This document shows, piece by piece, positions 34,747 to 43,615 of a stretch of DNA of 64,000 nt. A program made the translations under genes and the position numbers. A model generated the notes under the pieces. That model worked only from the letters and a program-made list of their open reading frames with translations, was not told the DNA's origin and did not search any database. Numbering within the stretch: position 1 is the stretch's first letter; the number at the start of each line of letters is the position of its first letter. Source of the DNA: Planctomycetota bacterium (lineage in GTDB: Bacteria > Planctomycetota > Phycisphaerae > Phycisphaerales > UBA1924); NCBI GenBank assembly GCA_017303555.1, contig JAFLCN010000004.1, positions 185,728-249,727 on the forward strand, read 5' to 3'.

Positions 34747-37221
34747 CTACATCAAACTCACCGGATCCACATCCACCGCCGTCTTCGCATCACTCTTCAC
34801 AAGCCCCTCATTCCGCGCCGCTCGCAGAGCCTCCTGCACAAGCCCCGCTCGCGCCGCGACCAGTTCAATTCCCAATCGAAACTGATCCGCAATCCGCGTC
34901 ACCGGCGGCTCCGAAGGTCCACGCACCTTCACGCCCCCACCTACATGCCGGCTCGACCACGCACGCAGCCACTCCGCCAGCGCAACCGATCGCGTTCGCA
35001 CCGCACTCTGCTTCTCATCGCGGCAGACCACCCGCGCCATCCGCGAAGCGGGCGGCAATCCAAACTGCCGCCTTGCTGCAAGCTCCGTCGAAGCGAATCG
35101 CTCGAACGCATGCTCCGACGCCAGCACAATCGCCGGATTCTGTGGCTCCATCGTCTGAATGATCACCGCGCCGCGCGAATCCGCACGTCCCGCGCGCCCC
35201 GAAACCTGGCTGATCAATTGAAACGTCCGCTCCCCCGCGCGAAAGTCCGGCAGATTCAAGCCCGTATCCGCATTCACAACACCGACAAGCCGCACCCCCG
35301 GGAAGTCCAAGCCCTTCGCGATCATCTGCGTGCCGAGCATCAGGCGAGCCCGCCCGCTCGCAAACGTCGCGAGCGCCTCAAAGTAGTCCCGCGCCGTCCG
35401 CATCGTGTCCCGATCCACGCGAATCAACGCCTCCGGGCCCATTGACAATTCTTCCAGCAGCGGTTGCAGCTCTTCCTCCACCCGCTGCGTTCCCGCGCCC
35501 AGCCGCACCAGCCCCCGCGAGCAGTTCGGACACACCCGCGGCACAACACACTCCGACAAACAGTGATGGCACCGAACCAATTCCCCGCTCTTCAGCGATG
35601 CATCGCGATGCAGAATCATCCGCGCATCGCACCGCTCACACCCCAGCACCCACCCGCACGTCGCGCCGCCCGCACACCCCACATACGTCGCAAAGCCGCG
35701 CCGATTCAGCAGCAAAATCGCCTGCGAACCCTCTTTCAACGTCGCAAGCAACGCCCGCCGCAACGTCGGCAACACGCTCGGATCGCGCAGCCCAAGCTGC
35801 CGCGCCTCCTGCCGTTCCTGATACATGTCCACAATCTTGATCCGAGGCAGCTCCCCGCCGCCCACCCGCTTCGTCAACTTCCAAAGCCGATACTTGCTCC
35901 GACCCGTCTCGCGCCCCACAACACTGTGGTCGTGTTCGTGGATGGCATCACCTCCGTCCTTCGACTTCTCCCCTTCTCCGCTCTTCTCTGTGCCTCCGTG
36001 CCTCTGTGGTGAATGCCTTTCCCCCCCCGCATTCGCCCAGCTCTCGAGCGACGGCGTCGCGCTCCCAAGCACAACCGCACACCCTTCAATCTGCGCCCGC
36101 TTGATCGCCACATCCCGCGCGTGGTACCGAGGCAGTTGATCCTGCTTGTACGACGTATCGTGCTCTTCATCCACCACCACCAGCCCAAGCATGGGCACCG
36201 GAGCAAACACCGCGCTCCGCGCCCCCACCACAACACGAGCCTCCCCGCTCGCAACCCGCGCCCATTCGCTGTGCCGCCGCGACGCGCTCAACCCCGAGTG
36301 CAGCACCGCCACGCCCAAATCCGCAAACCGCTGCGAGAACCGCTCCGATGCTTGTGGCGTCAGCGCAATCTCCGGCACCAGCACAATCGCGCTCGCATCC
36401 GGTCGCTGCGCCAGCATCGCGCGAATCAGCCGCAGATACACCTCGGTCTTCCCCGAGCCCGTCACCCCATACAGCAGGTGCACGCCGAATTTCCCGACCG
36501 GTCCCAGCTCCGGCACAATTCCGTTCACGACAGCATTCTGCTCGTCCGAAAGCGTGACCGACTTGTCGCCGCCGAACGCCTGTTCCTGCACCGCGTTCCC
36601 GCGCGACCGAATCACCTCGCGCATCTCTTCCCGCAGCAATCCCAGCTTCACCAGTTTGTTAATGCCCCGAAGCGTCGACTCGCCCAACTCAATCTTCATC
36701 GCGATCGGAGTCATCGGAACAGCAGGCAGAGCAACCACCTTCTCCCACAACGCTCGCACCGGTGCCGTCATCTTCTCCGGCGCAGCAACATCACTCCGCA
36801 CCAGCACCACTTCTTCCCGCCGCCCGATCTCGCGCTTCACCGCGCTCGGCACCATCGTCCCGAGCACCATCCCCAGCGGGCACACGTAATACCCCGCAAT
36901 CCACTTCGCCAGTTCAACCAGCGGCCCCGGCAACATCGCGCCCGACCGCTTCGCAATCACGCGAACCTTCAGCGGATCAAGATCGCCCAGCAGCTCTGTC
37001 CCACCCACACCCACGACAACGCCGCCAACCTTTTTCTTCCCCAGCGGCACCTCAACCCGCTCGCCCACCTCCAACGCGCCTTCCGCTTCCATCGCCCCCG
37101 GAATCTCATACAGCAATTCCGCGCCGTCTTCGCCCACCCGCTCGATGCCGCGCTCCACCGCCACCAGCGCGTAGCGCCGCGACGCATCCAGGCTTCCGGA
37201 AAAGAGTGACAGGCGTCCCAC
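34747..37221 (-). CDS. priA: Primosomal helicase PriA, with in-frame repeat insertion
   Basis: 824 residues. Walker A GVTGSGKTE at 252-260, DEEH at 351-354, GSATPSLES, the zinc-binding cysteines (CGWVLGCERCD, CHHC, CPNC) and GLDFPGVRLVGVVNAD. It restarts stalled replication forks. Between SLESWANA and SKYRLWKLTKR there are ~43 extra residues (about 399-441) that other PriA proteins lack; they are encoded by a dispersed CTCTGTG-type repeat at 35985. GTG 37221 has TACAGT ending 6 bases upstream. Confidence 0.92.
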   Translation of the reverse strand: MGRLSLFSGSLDASRRYALVAVERGIERVGEDGAELLYEIPGAMEAEGALEVGERVEVPLGKKKVGGVVVGVGGTELLGDLDPLKVRVIAKRSGAMLPGPLVELAKWIAGYYVCPLGMVLGTMVPSAVKREIGRREEVVLVRSDVAAPEKMTAPVRALWEKVVALPAVPMTPIAMKIELGESTLRGINKLVKLGLLREEMREVIRSRGNAVQEQAFGGDKSVTLSDEQNAVVNGIVPELGPVGKFGVHLLYGVTGSGKTEVYLRLIRAMLAQRPDASAIVLVPEIALTPQASERFSQRFADLGVAVLHSGLSASRRHSEWARVASGEARVVVGARSAVFAPVPMLGLVVVDEEHDTSYKQDQLPRYHARDVAIKRAQIEGCAVVLGSATPSLESWANAGGERHSPQRHGGTEKSGEGEKSKDGGDAIHEHDHSVVGRETGRSKYRLWKLTKRVGGGELPRIKIVDMYQERQEARQLGLRDPSVLPTLRRALLATLKEGSQAILLLNRRGFATYVGCAGGATCGWVLGCERCDARMILHRDASLKSGELVRCHHCLSECVVPRVCPNCSRGLVRLGAGTQRVEEELQPLLEELSMGPEALIRVDRDTMRTARDYFEALATFASGRARLMLGTQMIAKGLDFPGVRLVGVVNADTGLNLPDFRAGERTFQLISQVSGRAGRADSRGAVIIQTMEPQNPAIVLASEHAFERFASTELAARRQFGLPPASRMARVVCRDEKQSAVRTRSVALAEWLRAWSSRHVGGGVKVRGPSEPPVTRIADQFRLGIELVAARAGLVQEALRAARNEGLVKSDAKTAVDVDPVSLM
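35985..36014. repeat. CTCTGTG-type repeat inside priA
   Basis: Core CTGTGCCTCCGTGCC then CTCTGTGGTGAATG, nearly identical to the intergenic copy at 15583. Here it is translated in frame, on the minus strand, as part of an extra PriA segment (about residues 403-413). Confidence 0.8.
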
Positions 37222-37227
37222 AAGCCG

Positions 37228-37233
37228 ACTGTA
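37228..37233 (-). promoter_or_regulatory. Candidate -10 for priA (leaderless spacing)
   Basis: TACAGT on the minus strand, ending 6 bases before the GTG. Confidence 0.45.
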
Positions 37234-37280
37234 CTCAAAAACTCCCTCCCCAATTCAGGCTTCTGCGCGAATACAACGGA

Positions 37281-37314
37281 GTTCCACCACAGAGTCGCAG
37301 CGGGCACAGAGAAA
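37281..37314. repeat. CTCTGTG-type repeat, left arm of an inverted pair
   Basis: CCACCACAGAGTCGCAG followed by GGGCACAGAGAAA. It pairs with the inverted copy at 37391, between priA and carA. Confidence 0.7.
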
Positions 37315-37390
37315 TACGGATGAATGGAACTCAGGTGGAAAGCCCCCATTCGTGTCCTTCTGACAACAAACCACTCCGTCAATTCCTCTC

Positions 37391-37420
37391 CGTGATCTCT
37401 GCGACTCTGCGGTGAAAATG
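37391..37420. repeat. CTCTGTG-type repeat, right arm of an inverted pair
   Basis: CTCTGCGACTCTGCGGTGAAA is close to the reverse complement of the left arm at 37281. The ~80 bases between the arms hold no gene that I can recognise. Confidence 0.7.
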
Positions 37421-37523
37421 AGTTTGCGGTGCTTAGCCCGACGGAAGTCAGGGCAACGGGTGGGCCAGCTTCCAGCCGCTATCTCCGCACCATTCCATCC
37501 ACGACTTTTTGATTCGCCCGCGC

Positions 37524-37529
37524 TAAACT
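37524..37529 (+). promoter_or_regulatory. Candidate -10 for carA (leaderless spacing)
   Basis: TAAACT ends 8 bases before the ATG at 37538. Confidence 0.4.
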
Positions 37530-37537
37530 CCGCTTTG

Positions 37538-38743
<1,206 letters not shown>

Positions 38744-38747
38744 TTCC

Positions 38748-38766
38748 GCCCGTTATCGGGCCTTTT
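38748..38766 (+). terminator. Rho-independent terminator after carA
   Basis: GCCCG-TTAT-CGGGC hairpin followed by CTTTT, starting 5 bases after the carA stop. Confidence 0.75.
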
Positions 38767-38934
38767 GCCGAGAGTTTCTTTCATCGGTCGGCCGAGCCCC
38801 GTTCTGCCGCGTCGATACTGATGTTGCCCCGTTCGAGCGAGCGGCGCAAGATTCTCCTCGTTCAGACCCGCTGCGGGCAACCCCGGACGGCACCCGTTCG
38901 TAACGTCTTCTAGATACCTTCGGAGCACGTGCGC

Positions 38935-40386
38935 ATGAACTCTCGTGGATTCTTCTTCGCCGCTGCCGCGGCAGCCGGTTGTTCCTTCTCCGCTCTTGCG
39001 CAGCCCGCGGCCGGGCCGCACGGCGGAAAGCTCATGCCCGCTCCGCGCGGCGTGGAGCGCACGGTGAATCCGAACATCACCGCCGGGCAATCCCGCATCG
39101 CGTGGATCCGCAACGACAAGACCGGGCAGGTGATCGTCCCCGGGCAGACCCAGTCGCGCAAGGCCGCCTCCGATCCGGTCTTCATCTACAACAACTTCGA
39201 CAATCCGAACGGGATCGCGGGCATCAACCTGAACTGGAACTACCCGGAGGCGTCGACCGATCCGGATTTCAAGCCCGCACCCGGCGACCCGCGTCTGAAC
39301 TTCACGAGCTTCAATCTCTCGTCGGATCCGACCGACTTCGATCGTCCCGACGAGATCGCGGACGAGGAGCGGATCTGCCTGATGTTCGAGCCCTACACGG
39401 CCGCGCCGGGCACATGGCCGGACGAGAACCTCAACGTTCGATTCCCGATCGCGGAATACACGAGCGTCGCCGCGTCGTACTCGCAGCAGCTCGAGATCCG
39501 CGTTTGCCGCATTTACTTCTATTCGCTCCAGGACGTGAACCTGGAATTCGATGCGGTCACCAACCCGTACAACCTCGAGTTGCAACTCTCGTTCGCGTTC
39601 GTGAGCTTCCCGTTCCAGGGGATCGAGACACCGTTCCTGTTCGACCTGTCGGGCTTCGAGCCGCCCCTCACCATCAAGGGCAAGGGGTTGATCTTTACGC
39701 ACTGGAAGAAGATTTCAGAACCGCCGGAATGCGCCGGCGACCTGAACCTGGACGGGCTGGTGGACGACACCGACTTCGTGCTCTTCCTCGCGCAGTACAA
39801 CGTCCTCGACTGCGAAGACGAAGCGATGCCGAACTTCTGCTCCGGCGATCTCGATTTCGACGGCTTCGTGGACGACGCCGACTTCGTGAAGTTTCTGGCC
39901 AGCTACAACAACCTGCTTTGTCCGCAGGGCTTCGTTGTGAGGCGGGCGTACGCGCCGCTCGCGGGGGGCCGCTACGACTGGGCGAACGAGGACAACGTCC
40001 CCGACATCTTCAGCATCCCGTTCATGGCAAAGCCCGCGGGCGACTGGCCCTTCCCGTCGTCGCTCGTGACCGTTCCGGATCTCAACCCGCCCTATCCCGT
40101 GCCGTTCAATGTCGGCTGCTCCGCCGGTTACTGCCAGCCGAGTTTCAACATCATGTTCACGACGCTGACGGGCTTCAAGCAGGTCAACGAACTCAATATG
40201 GACGCGGAGAATCTGACGGAGGAATACGAGCGATTCCTCAACGAGTGCGTCGCCGCGAACAGCCTGGAAACACTCTGGTTCTACAACGCGGCGCTCTTCG
40301 ATCAGGGCGGATACCCGAACACCGACTGGTACCCGTCATCCACGGCCAAGCGGTTCTCGATCATGCCGCCCGCTTTGCCGCGCTGA
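38935..40386 (+). CDS. Secreted protein with internal dockerin-like calcium loops, unknown function
   Basis: 483 residues. Signal peptide MNSRGFFFAAAAAAG... with a likely cut after SALA. Residues ~30-260 form a Trp/Tyr/Asn-rich domain I do not recognise. Two calcium-loop repeats (GDLNLDGLVDDTDFV from residue 269 and GDLDFDGFVDDADFV about 40 residues later) follow, then another ~160 residues with several Cys. In most proteins of this type the loops are at the C-terminus, so an internal position is unusual. ATG 38935 is chosen over GTG 38929 because GGAG at 38922 is then well spaced. Confidence 0.8.
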   Translation: MNSRGFFFAAAAAAGCSFSALAQPAAGPHGGKLMPAPRGVERTVNPNITAGQSRIAWIRNDKTGQVIVPGQTQSRKAASDPVFIYNNFDNPNGIAGINLNWNYPEASTDPDFKPAPGDPRLNFTSFNLSSDPTDFDRPDEIADEERICLMFEPYTAAPGTWPDENLNVRFPIAEYTSVAASYSQQLEIRVCRIYFYSLQDVNLEFDAVTNPYNLELQLSFAFVSFPFQGIETPFLFDLSGFEPPLTIKGKGLIFTHWKKISEPPECAGDLNLDGLVDDTDFVLFLAQYNVLDCEDEAMPNFCSGDLDFDGFVDDADFVKFLASYNNLLCPQGFVVRRAYAPLAGGRYDWANEDNVPDIFSIPFMAKPAGDWPFPSSLVTVPDLNPPYPVPFNVGCSAGYCQPSFNIMFTTLTGFKQVNELNMDAENLTEEYERFLNECVAANSLETLWFYNAALFDQGGYPNTDWYPSSTAKRFSIMPPALPR

Positions 40387-40388
40387 TC

Positions 40389-40826
40389 TCAGCCCGGAAT
40401 CGAACCCGCCGCCCACACCTTCGCACCCTGGCGCTCATACCGCGGGACGGAAGTGTCCGCGCCCAGCGACCAGGCTTCCAGCCCGCCCGCGATCGACTTC
40501 ACGTTCGGCACGCCCTGCTCGCGCAGGAAAGCCGCGGCTTTCAGCGAGCGGACGCCGTGATGGCAAAGCGTGACGACGCTGCAACCCGGGTTCTCTTCGA
40601 CCATGGAGCAGATCTCTCCCGCGCGGGCCTCGAGCTCATCGAGCGGAACCAGCACGCTGCCCTTGATGTGGGCGAAGTCCCATTCCGGCTTCAGCCGCAC
40701 ATCGATCACCAGCAGGTTCGCGCCCTCGTCCAGCATCTTCCTGGTGTCGCGGGGCGTCACTTCCCAGTCGGGCTTGAAGTGGTACGACGCCGGAAGACCC
40801 TGTTCGTTCAGTTGCGTTCCCGCCAT
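40389..40826 (-). CDS. Rhodanese-domain protein
   Basis: 145 residues. A single rhodanese domain with the active-site C88 in TLCHHGVRS and the CH2-type loops (LVIDVRLKPEWDFAHIKGSV). It transfers sulfane sulfur or acts in sulfur sensing. The ATG has GGAGG upstream. It follows the TPR gene on the same strand after 41 bases and converges with the secreted protein gene, whose stop is 2 bases away. Confidence 0.88.
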   Translation of the reverse strand: MAGTQLNEQGLPASYHFKPDWEVTPRDTRKMLDEGANLLVIDVRLKPEWDFAHIKGSVLVPLDELEARAGEICSMVEENPGCSVVTLCHHGVRSLKAAAFLREQGVPNVKSIAGGLEAWSLGADTSVPRYERQGAKVWAAGSIPG

Positions 40827-40867
40827 CGCGATCCTCCATTTCAGTTTCGAGCCAACCGCTCAACCCG

Positions 40868-41176
40868 TTAGTCCAGTTCGTCCAGCGCCCCCTGCAATTC
40901 TCCGAGCGCCTTCCCATCACCCGCGCGTTTCGCGGCGGCGATACCCGCGTTCAGCGCGTTCACCTGCAAGTCGGTTCGCCCCATCGCGCCGAGCGCCTTG
41001 GCCTTGTGGAAGTACGTGTACCCGTCGTCGGGGGCGACTTCGATCGACCGGTCGTAGAACTCGACCGCCCGCTCGAACGCCCCCACCTTGGCGTGCTCCT
41101 GCGCAATCGCGTACAACACGAACGGGTCGTGCGGGTCGGCCGCGAGCAGTTTTTCGAGTTGCACCAGGCTCGGCAT
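40868..41176 (-). CDS. Small TPR-repeat protein
   Basis: 102 residues. Two tetratricopeptide-like helical pairs are visible (DPFVLYAIAQEHAKVGAFERAVEFYDRSIEVAPDDGYTYFHKAKALG, read in two halves). No signal peptide. Likely a protein-interaction module; partner unknown. It lies upstream of and probably with the rhodanese gene, and diverges from the hydroxyacyl-CoA dehydrogenase gene. Confidence 0.78.
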   Translation of the reverse strand: MPSLVQLEKLLAADPHDPFVLYAIAQEHAKVGAFERAVEFYDRSIEVAPDDGYTYFHKAKALGAMGRTDLQVNALNAGIAAAKRAGDGKALGELQGALDELD

Positions 41177-41246
41177 CGCTCAAGTAAAGGCCGGAGATTG
41201 TCGCGCTGCCTCTCCCGCCCCACTTTCCCCGCCCGGTGCCGCGAGG

Positions 41247-41252
41247 TATGCT
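41247..41252 (+). promoter_or_regulatory. Candidate -10 for the 3-hydroxyacyl-CoA dehydrogenase gene (leaderless spacing)
   Basis: TATGCT ends 6 bases before the ATG at 41259. Confidence 0.45.
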
Positions 41253-41258
41253 GAAGGC

Positions 41259-42194
41259 ATGCCAACCACCCAAACGATTCACACCATCGCGATCATCGGG
41301 GCCGGCCAAATGGGGGGCGGGATCGCCCAGGTGGCCGCGGCGTCGGGATTCAAGACCCTGGTCTGCGACGCCTCGTCGTCGGCCCTCGGTCGCTGCCGCG
41401 ACGGCCACACCAAGCGCCTCGCCCGCGAGGTTGAAAAGGGCCGCATGAAGGACACCGACATGCAGGCCGCGCTCGGTCGGCTGCACTACGTCGAGAACCT
41501 TGAAATGCTCAAGGGCGCCGACATCGTTATCGAAGCGATCGTCGAAGACGCCAAGGTCAAACGCGAGCTGTTCCAGAAGCTCGCGAGCATGTTCCCCACC
41601 CAGATCCTCGCCAGCAACACCAGCTCGATCAGCATCACCGAGATCTGCGCCAGCGTCGGCCCGCAGGGCCACCCCGAACGCGTCATCGGGATGCACTTCT
41701 TCAACCCCGTGCCGGTGATGAAGCTCGTCGAAGTGATCCGGGGCCTTCAAACCTCGAACGACACCGTTCAGCGCGTCACCAATCTTGCGACGCAGCTCGG
41801 CAAGACACCGATTCCGGCCAACGACCGCGCGGGCTTTGTCAGCAACCGCGTGCTGATGCCGCTTATCAATGAAGCGTTCTACGCCTGGATGGAGGGCGTC
41901 GCCGAGCCGCAGCACATCGACGAGATCATGAAGCTCGGCTGCAACTTCCCGATGGGCCCCCTGCGCCTCGCCGACTTCATTGGCCTCGACACCTGCGTGC
42001 ACATCATGAACGTGCTCGCCGAAGGCCTCGGCAGCGATCGCTACCGGCCGTGCCCGCTCCTCCGCCAGCTCGTGGCAGCAGGCCGCATGGGCGACAAGAC
42101 CGGCAAGGGCGTCTACGACTATTCGCCGCAGCCCGCGCCCGTCCAGCCGGGTCACGGCGGCATGACTTCCAGCAAGGCCGCCGTCGGCGTGTAG
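41259..42194 (+). CDS. hbd: 3-hydroxybutyryl/3-hydroxyacyl-CoA dehydrogenase
   Basis: 311 residues. NAD-binding GAGQMGGGIAQVAA at the N-terminus, SNTSSISITEI, the catalytic-His segment GMHFFNPVPVMKLVEVI and the helical dimer domain (GFVSNRVLMPLINEAF, GCNFPMGPLRLADFIGLD). It oxidises 3-hydroxyacyl-CoA in beta-oxidation or reduces acetoacetyl-CoA in polymer or butyrate synthesis. The last ~25 residues are Pro/Gly-rich and unconserved. No other fatty-acid gene is adjacent. Confidence 0.92.
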   Translation: MPTTQTIHTIAIIGAGQMGGGIAQVAAASGFKTLVCDASSSALGRCRDGHTKRLAREVEKGRMKDTDMQAALGRLHYVENLEMLKGADIVIEAIVEDAKVKRELFQKLASMFPTQILASNTSSISITEICASVGPQGHPERVIGMHFFNPVPVMKLVEVIRGLQTSNDTVQRVTNLATQLGKTPIPANDRAGFVSNRVLMPLINEAFYAWMEGVAEPQHIDEIMKLGCNFPMGPLRLADFIGLDTCVHIMNVLAEGLGSDRYRPCPLLRQLVAAGRMGDKTGKGVYDYSPQPAPVQPGHGGMTSSKAAVGV

Positions 42195-42231
42195 TTTCAG
42201 GGAAACTTTTTCGAGGAAACCGGGCGGTGCT

Positions 42232-42396
42232 TCAGCGCACCAGCACAAGCCGGGGCTTGGTTTCGACCTGAGGGCGGTCCTGCGCCTCGAGGTCCGCGAT
42301 GTCCTTCAGAATCTGGTCGAGCACGCGTTTCTCGCGGGCCGCTTCGGCGCTCGCAAGACGCTCTCCAATTGAGACGTCCTTGTTCTCGTTATTCAT
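42232..42396 (-). CDS. Small coiled-coil protein, unknown
   Basis: 54 residues from MNNENKDVSIGERLAS. Rich in Glu, Lys, Arg and Ala, with heptad-like spacing (ERLASAEAAREKRVLDQIL), so probably one long helix. I preferred ATG 42396, which has a GGGGAAAAAG stretch just upstream, to the longer frame at 42462. No family recognised. Confidence 0.5.
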   Translation of the reverse strand: MNNENKDVSIGERLASAEAAREKRVLDQILKDIADLEAQDRPQVETKPRLVLVR

Positions 42397-42786
42397 CTTT
42401 TTCCCCAGGTACAAATCCGCACGCGCTCGGCACGAAAACAGAATCGCGCCTCGCACACTCATTCATACGCCCCCAGATCCCCGGAGTTCTTTCCCGGGCT
42501 CGTCGTCTTTGCTGTTATCTTCGTGCGCTCGGCGCGACTTGCGCATTTCCGCGCGATACAAGGGCATCGCCTCGTGCTCATCGCAAGTTGCGGGGCATCA
42601 TGCATCTGCGCAGCGAAGGGATTCGCGTCTGCTCGCGCAATAACTCCCGCGCGCCGCCGCTAAGTCACGGGGAAATAATTTTCCGCTCACCCGCGTATAA
42701 GTCGGTTTTCACGCGTTGCGCAGCCCGCCGCTCGCGCGGGTATGCTCCGTTACTTCTGAACACGCACAGTCACAAGGATCTTCCGC
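42397..42786. other. Divergent intergenic region upstream of histone-H1-like gene
   Basis: 390 bases between two divergently oriented genes. A TATGCT hexamer at 42741 with TTGCGC 19 bases before it is a candidate promoter for the + strand gene; AAGGAT near 42774 is its ribosome site. I see no gene in the rest. Confidence 0.4.
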
Positions 42787-43587
42787 ATGGCCCCGAACAA
42801 GCCCTCGTCACAAGGCACCCGTCAGCGCATCCGCAACCTGGCCGTGCAGGCCATGCGTGATCGCGATCTCAGCCGTGCGGATATCCGCAAGCTCGTGAAC
42901 GACTCGCTCAGCGGTGCGGCCAAGACCATCAACCACGAGATTCCCGCGGCGCGGCGGAAGGCGATGCGCGACGCCTTCGAGGGGCTTCGCGATGCGTTCG
43001 CCTCGGTTGCAAGCGCCGGGAAGAACACGGCCCGCAGTGCCCAGAAACGGGGTCAGGACATTGCCGATCACACGATCCCGGCGGCGAAGCGCAAAATTGC
43101 CGCGGCGAATGAAGAATTCCTCGGCGCCGTGAGCGCGTTCGCCAAGAAGACATCCACCGAATTAGGGGAAGAACTCGAGGCGCTCGTTCGGCGTGCCCGC
43201 AAAGCCGGACGCAACGTCGCGGAATCGGCTTCGAGCGCTGGCAAGGTCGCGACCCGAAACGCGGGCCCGATGGCGGCCGATGCCGGTCGCGCGGGGTGGA
43301 CGCTGGCGCGCAGGGCGGCGGAGCAGATTTCGCTTGCCGCGAGCGGTCTGCTCGAGGGGATCGGCCAGTTGCTCGCGCCGACGAAGATGAACGAGCAGGT
43401 GGCGACTCGAAAGCCGCGAAACACGAAGAAGAAGGCTCGCCCGGCTTCGGGCAAGACTGCCGGGACGGCTGCGGCTTCCGCGAAGCGGCCGGCTCGCAAG
43501 ACCGCCAAGTCGGCGGCGCGAACGGGGAAGAATGGCGCGGCGCGGGTTGATCGCAAGCCCGAACCGAAGAAGGGCCGGGCCAAGTAG
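42787..43587 (+). CDS. Histone-H1-like DNA-binding protein
   Basis: 266 residues. Residues 1-130 are helical, rich in Ala, Arg and Asp, with no transmembrane segment. The C-terminal ~60 residues are a Lys/Ala/Arg/Pro tail (TKKKARPASGKTAGTAA and similar) like the unordered tail of eukaryotic H1 and bacterial H1-like proteins. Such proteins compact DNA. The N-terminal half may be a separate partner-binding domain I do not recognise. It converges with the UbiB-family gene. Confidence 0.7.
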   Translation: MAPNKPSSQGTRQRIRNLAVQAMRDRDLSRADIRKLVNDSLSGAAKTINHEIPAARRKAMRDAFEGLRDAFASVASAGKNTARSAQKRGQDIADHTIPAAKRKIAAANEEFLGAVSAFAKKTSTELGEELEALVRRARKAGRNVAESASSAGKVATRNAGPMAADAGRAGWTLARRAAEQISLAASGLLEGIGQLLAPTKMNEQVATRKPRNTKKKARPASGKTAGTAAASAKRPARKTAKSAARTGKNGAARVDRKPEPKKGRAK

Positions 43588-43615
43588 CGAGCGGCGGCTT
43601 GGGGTTCAGAGAGGC

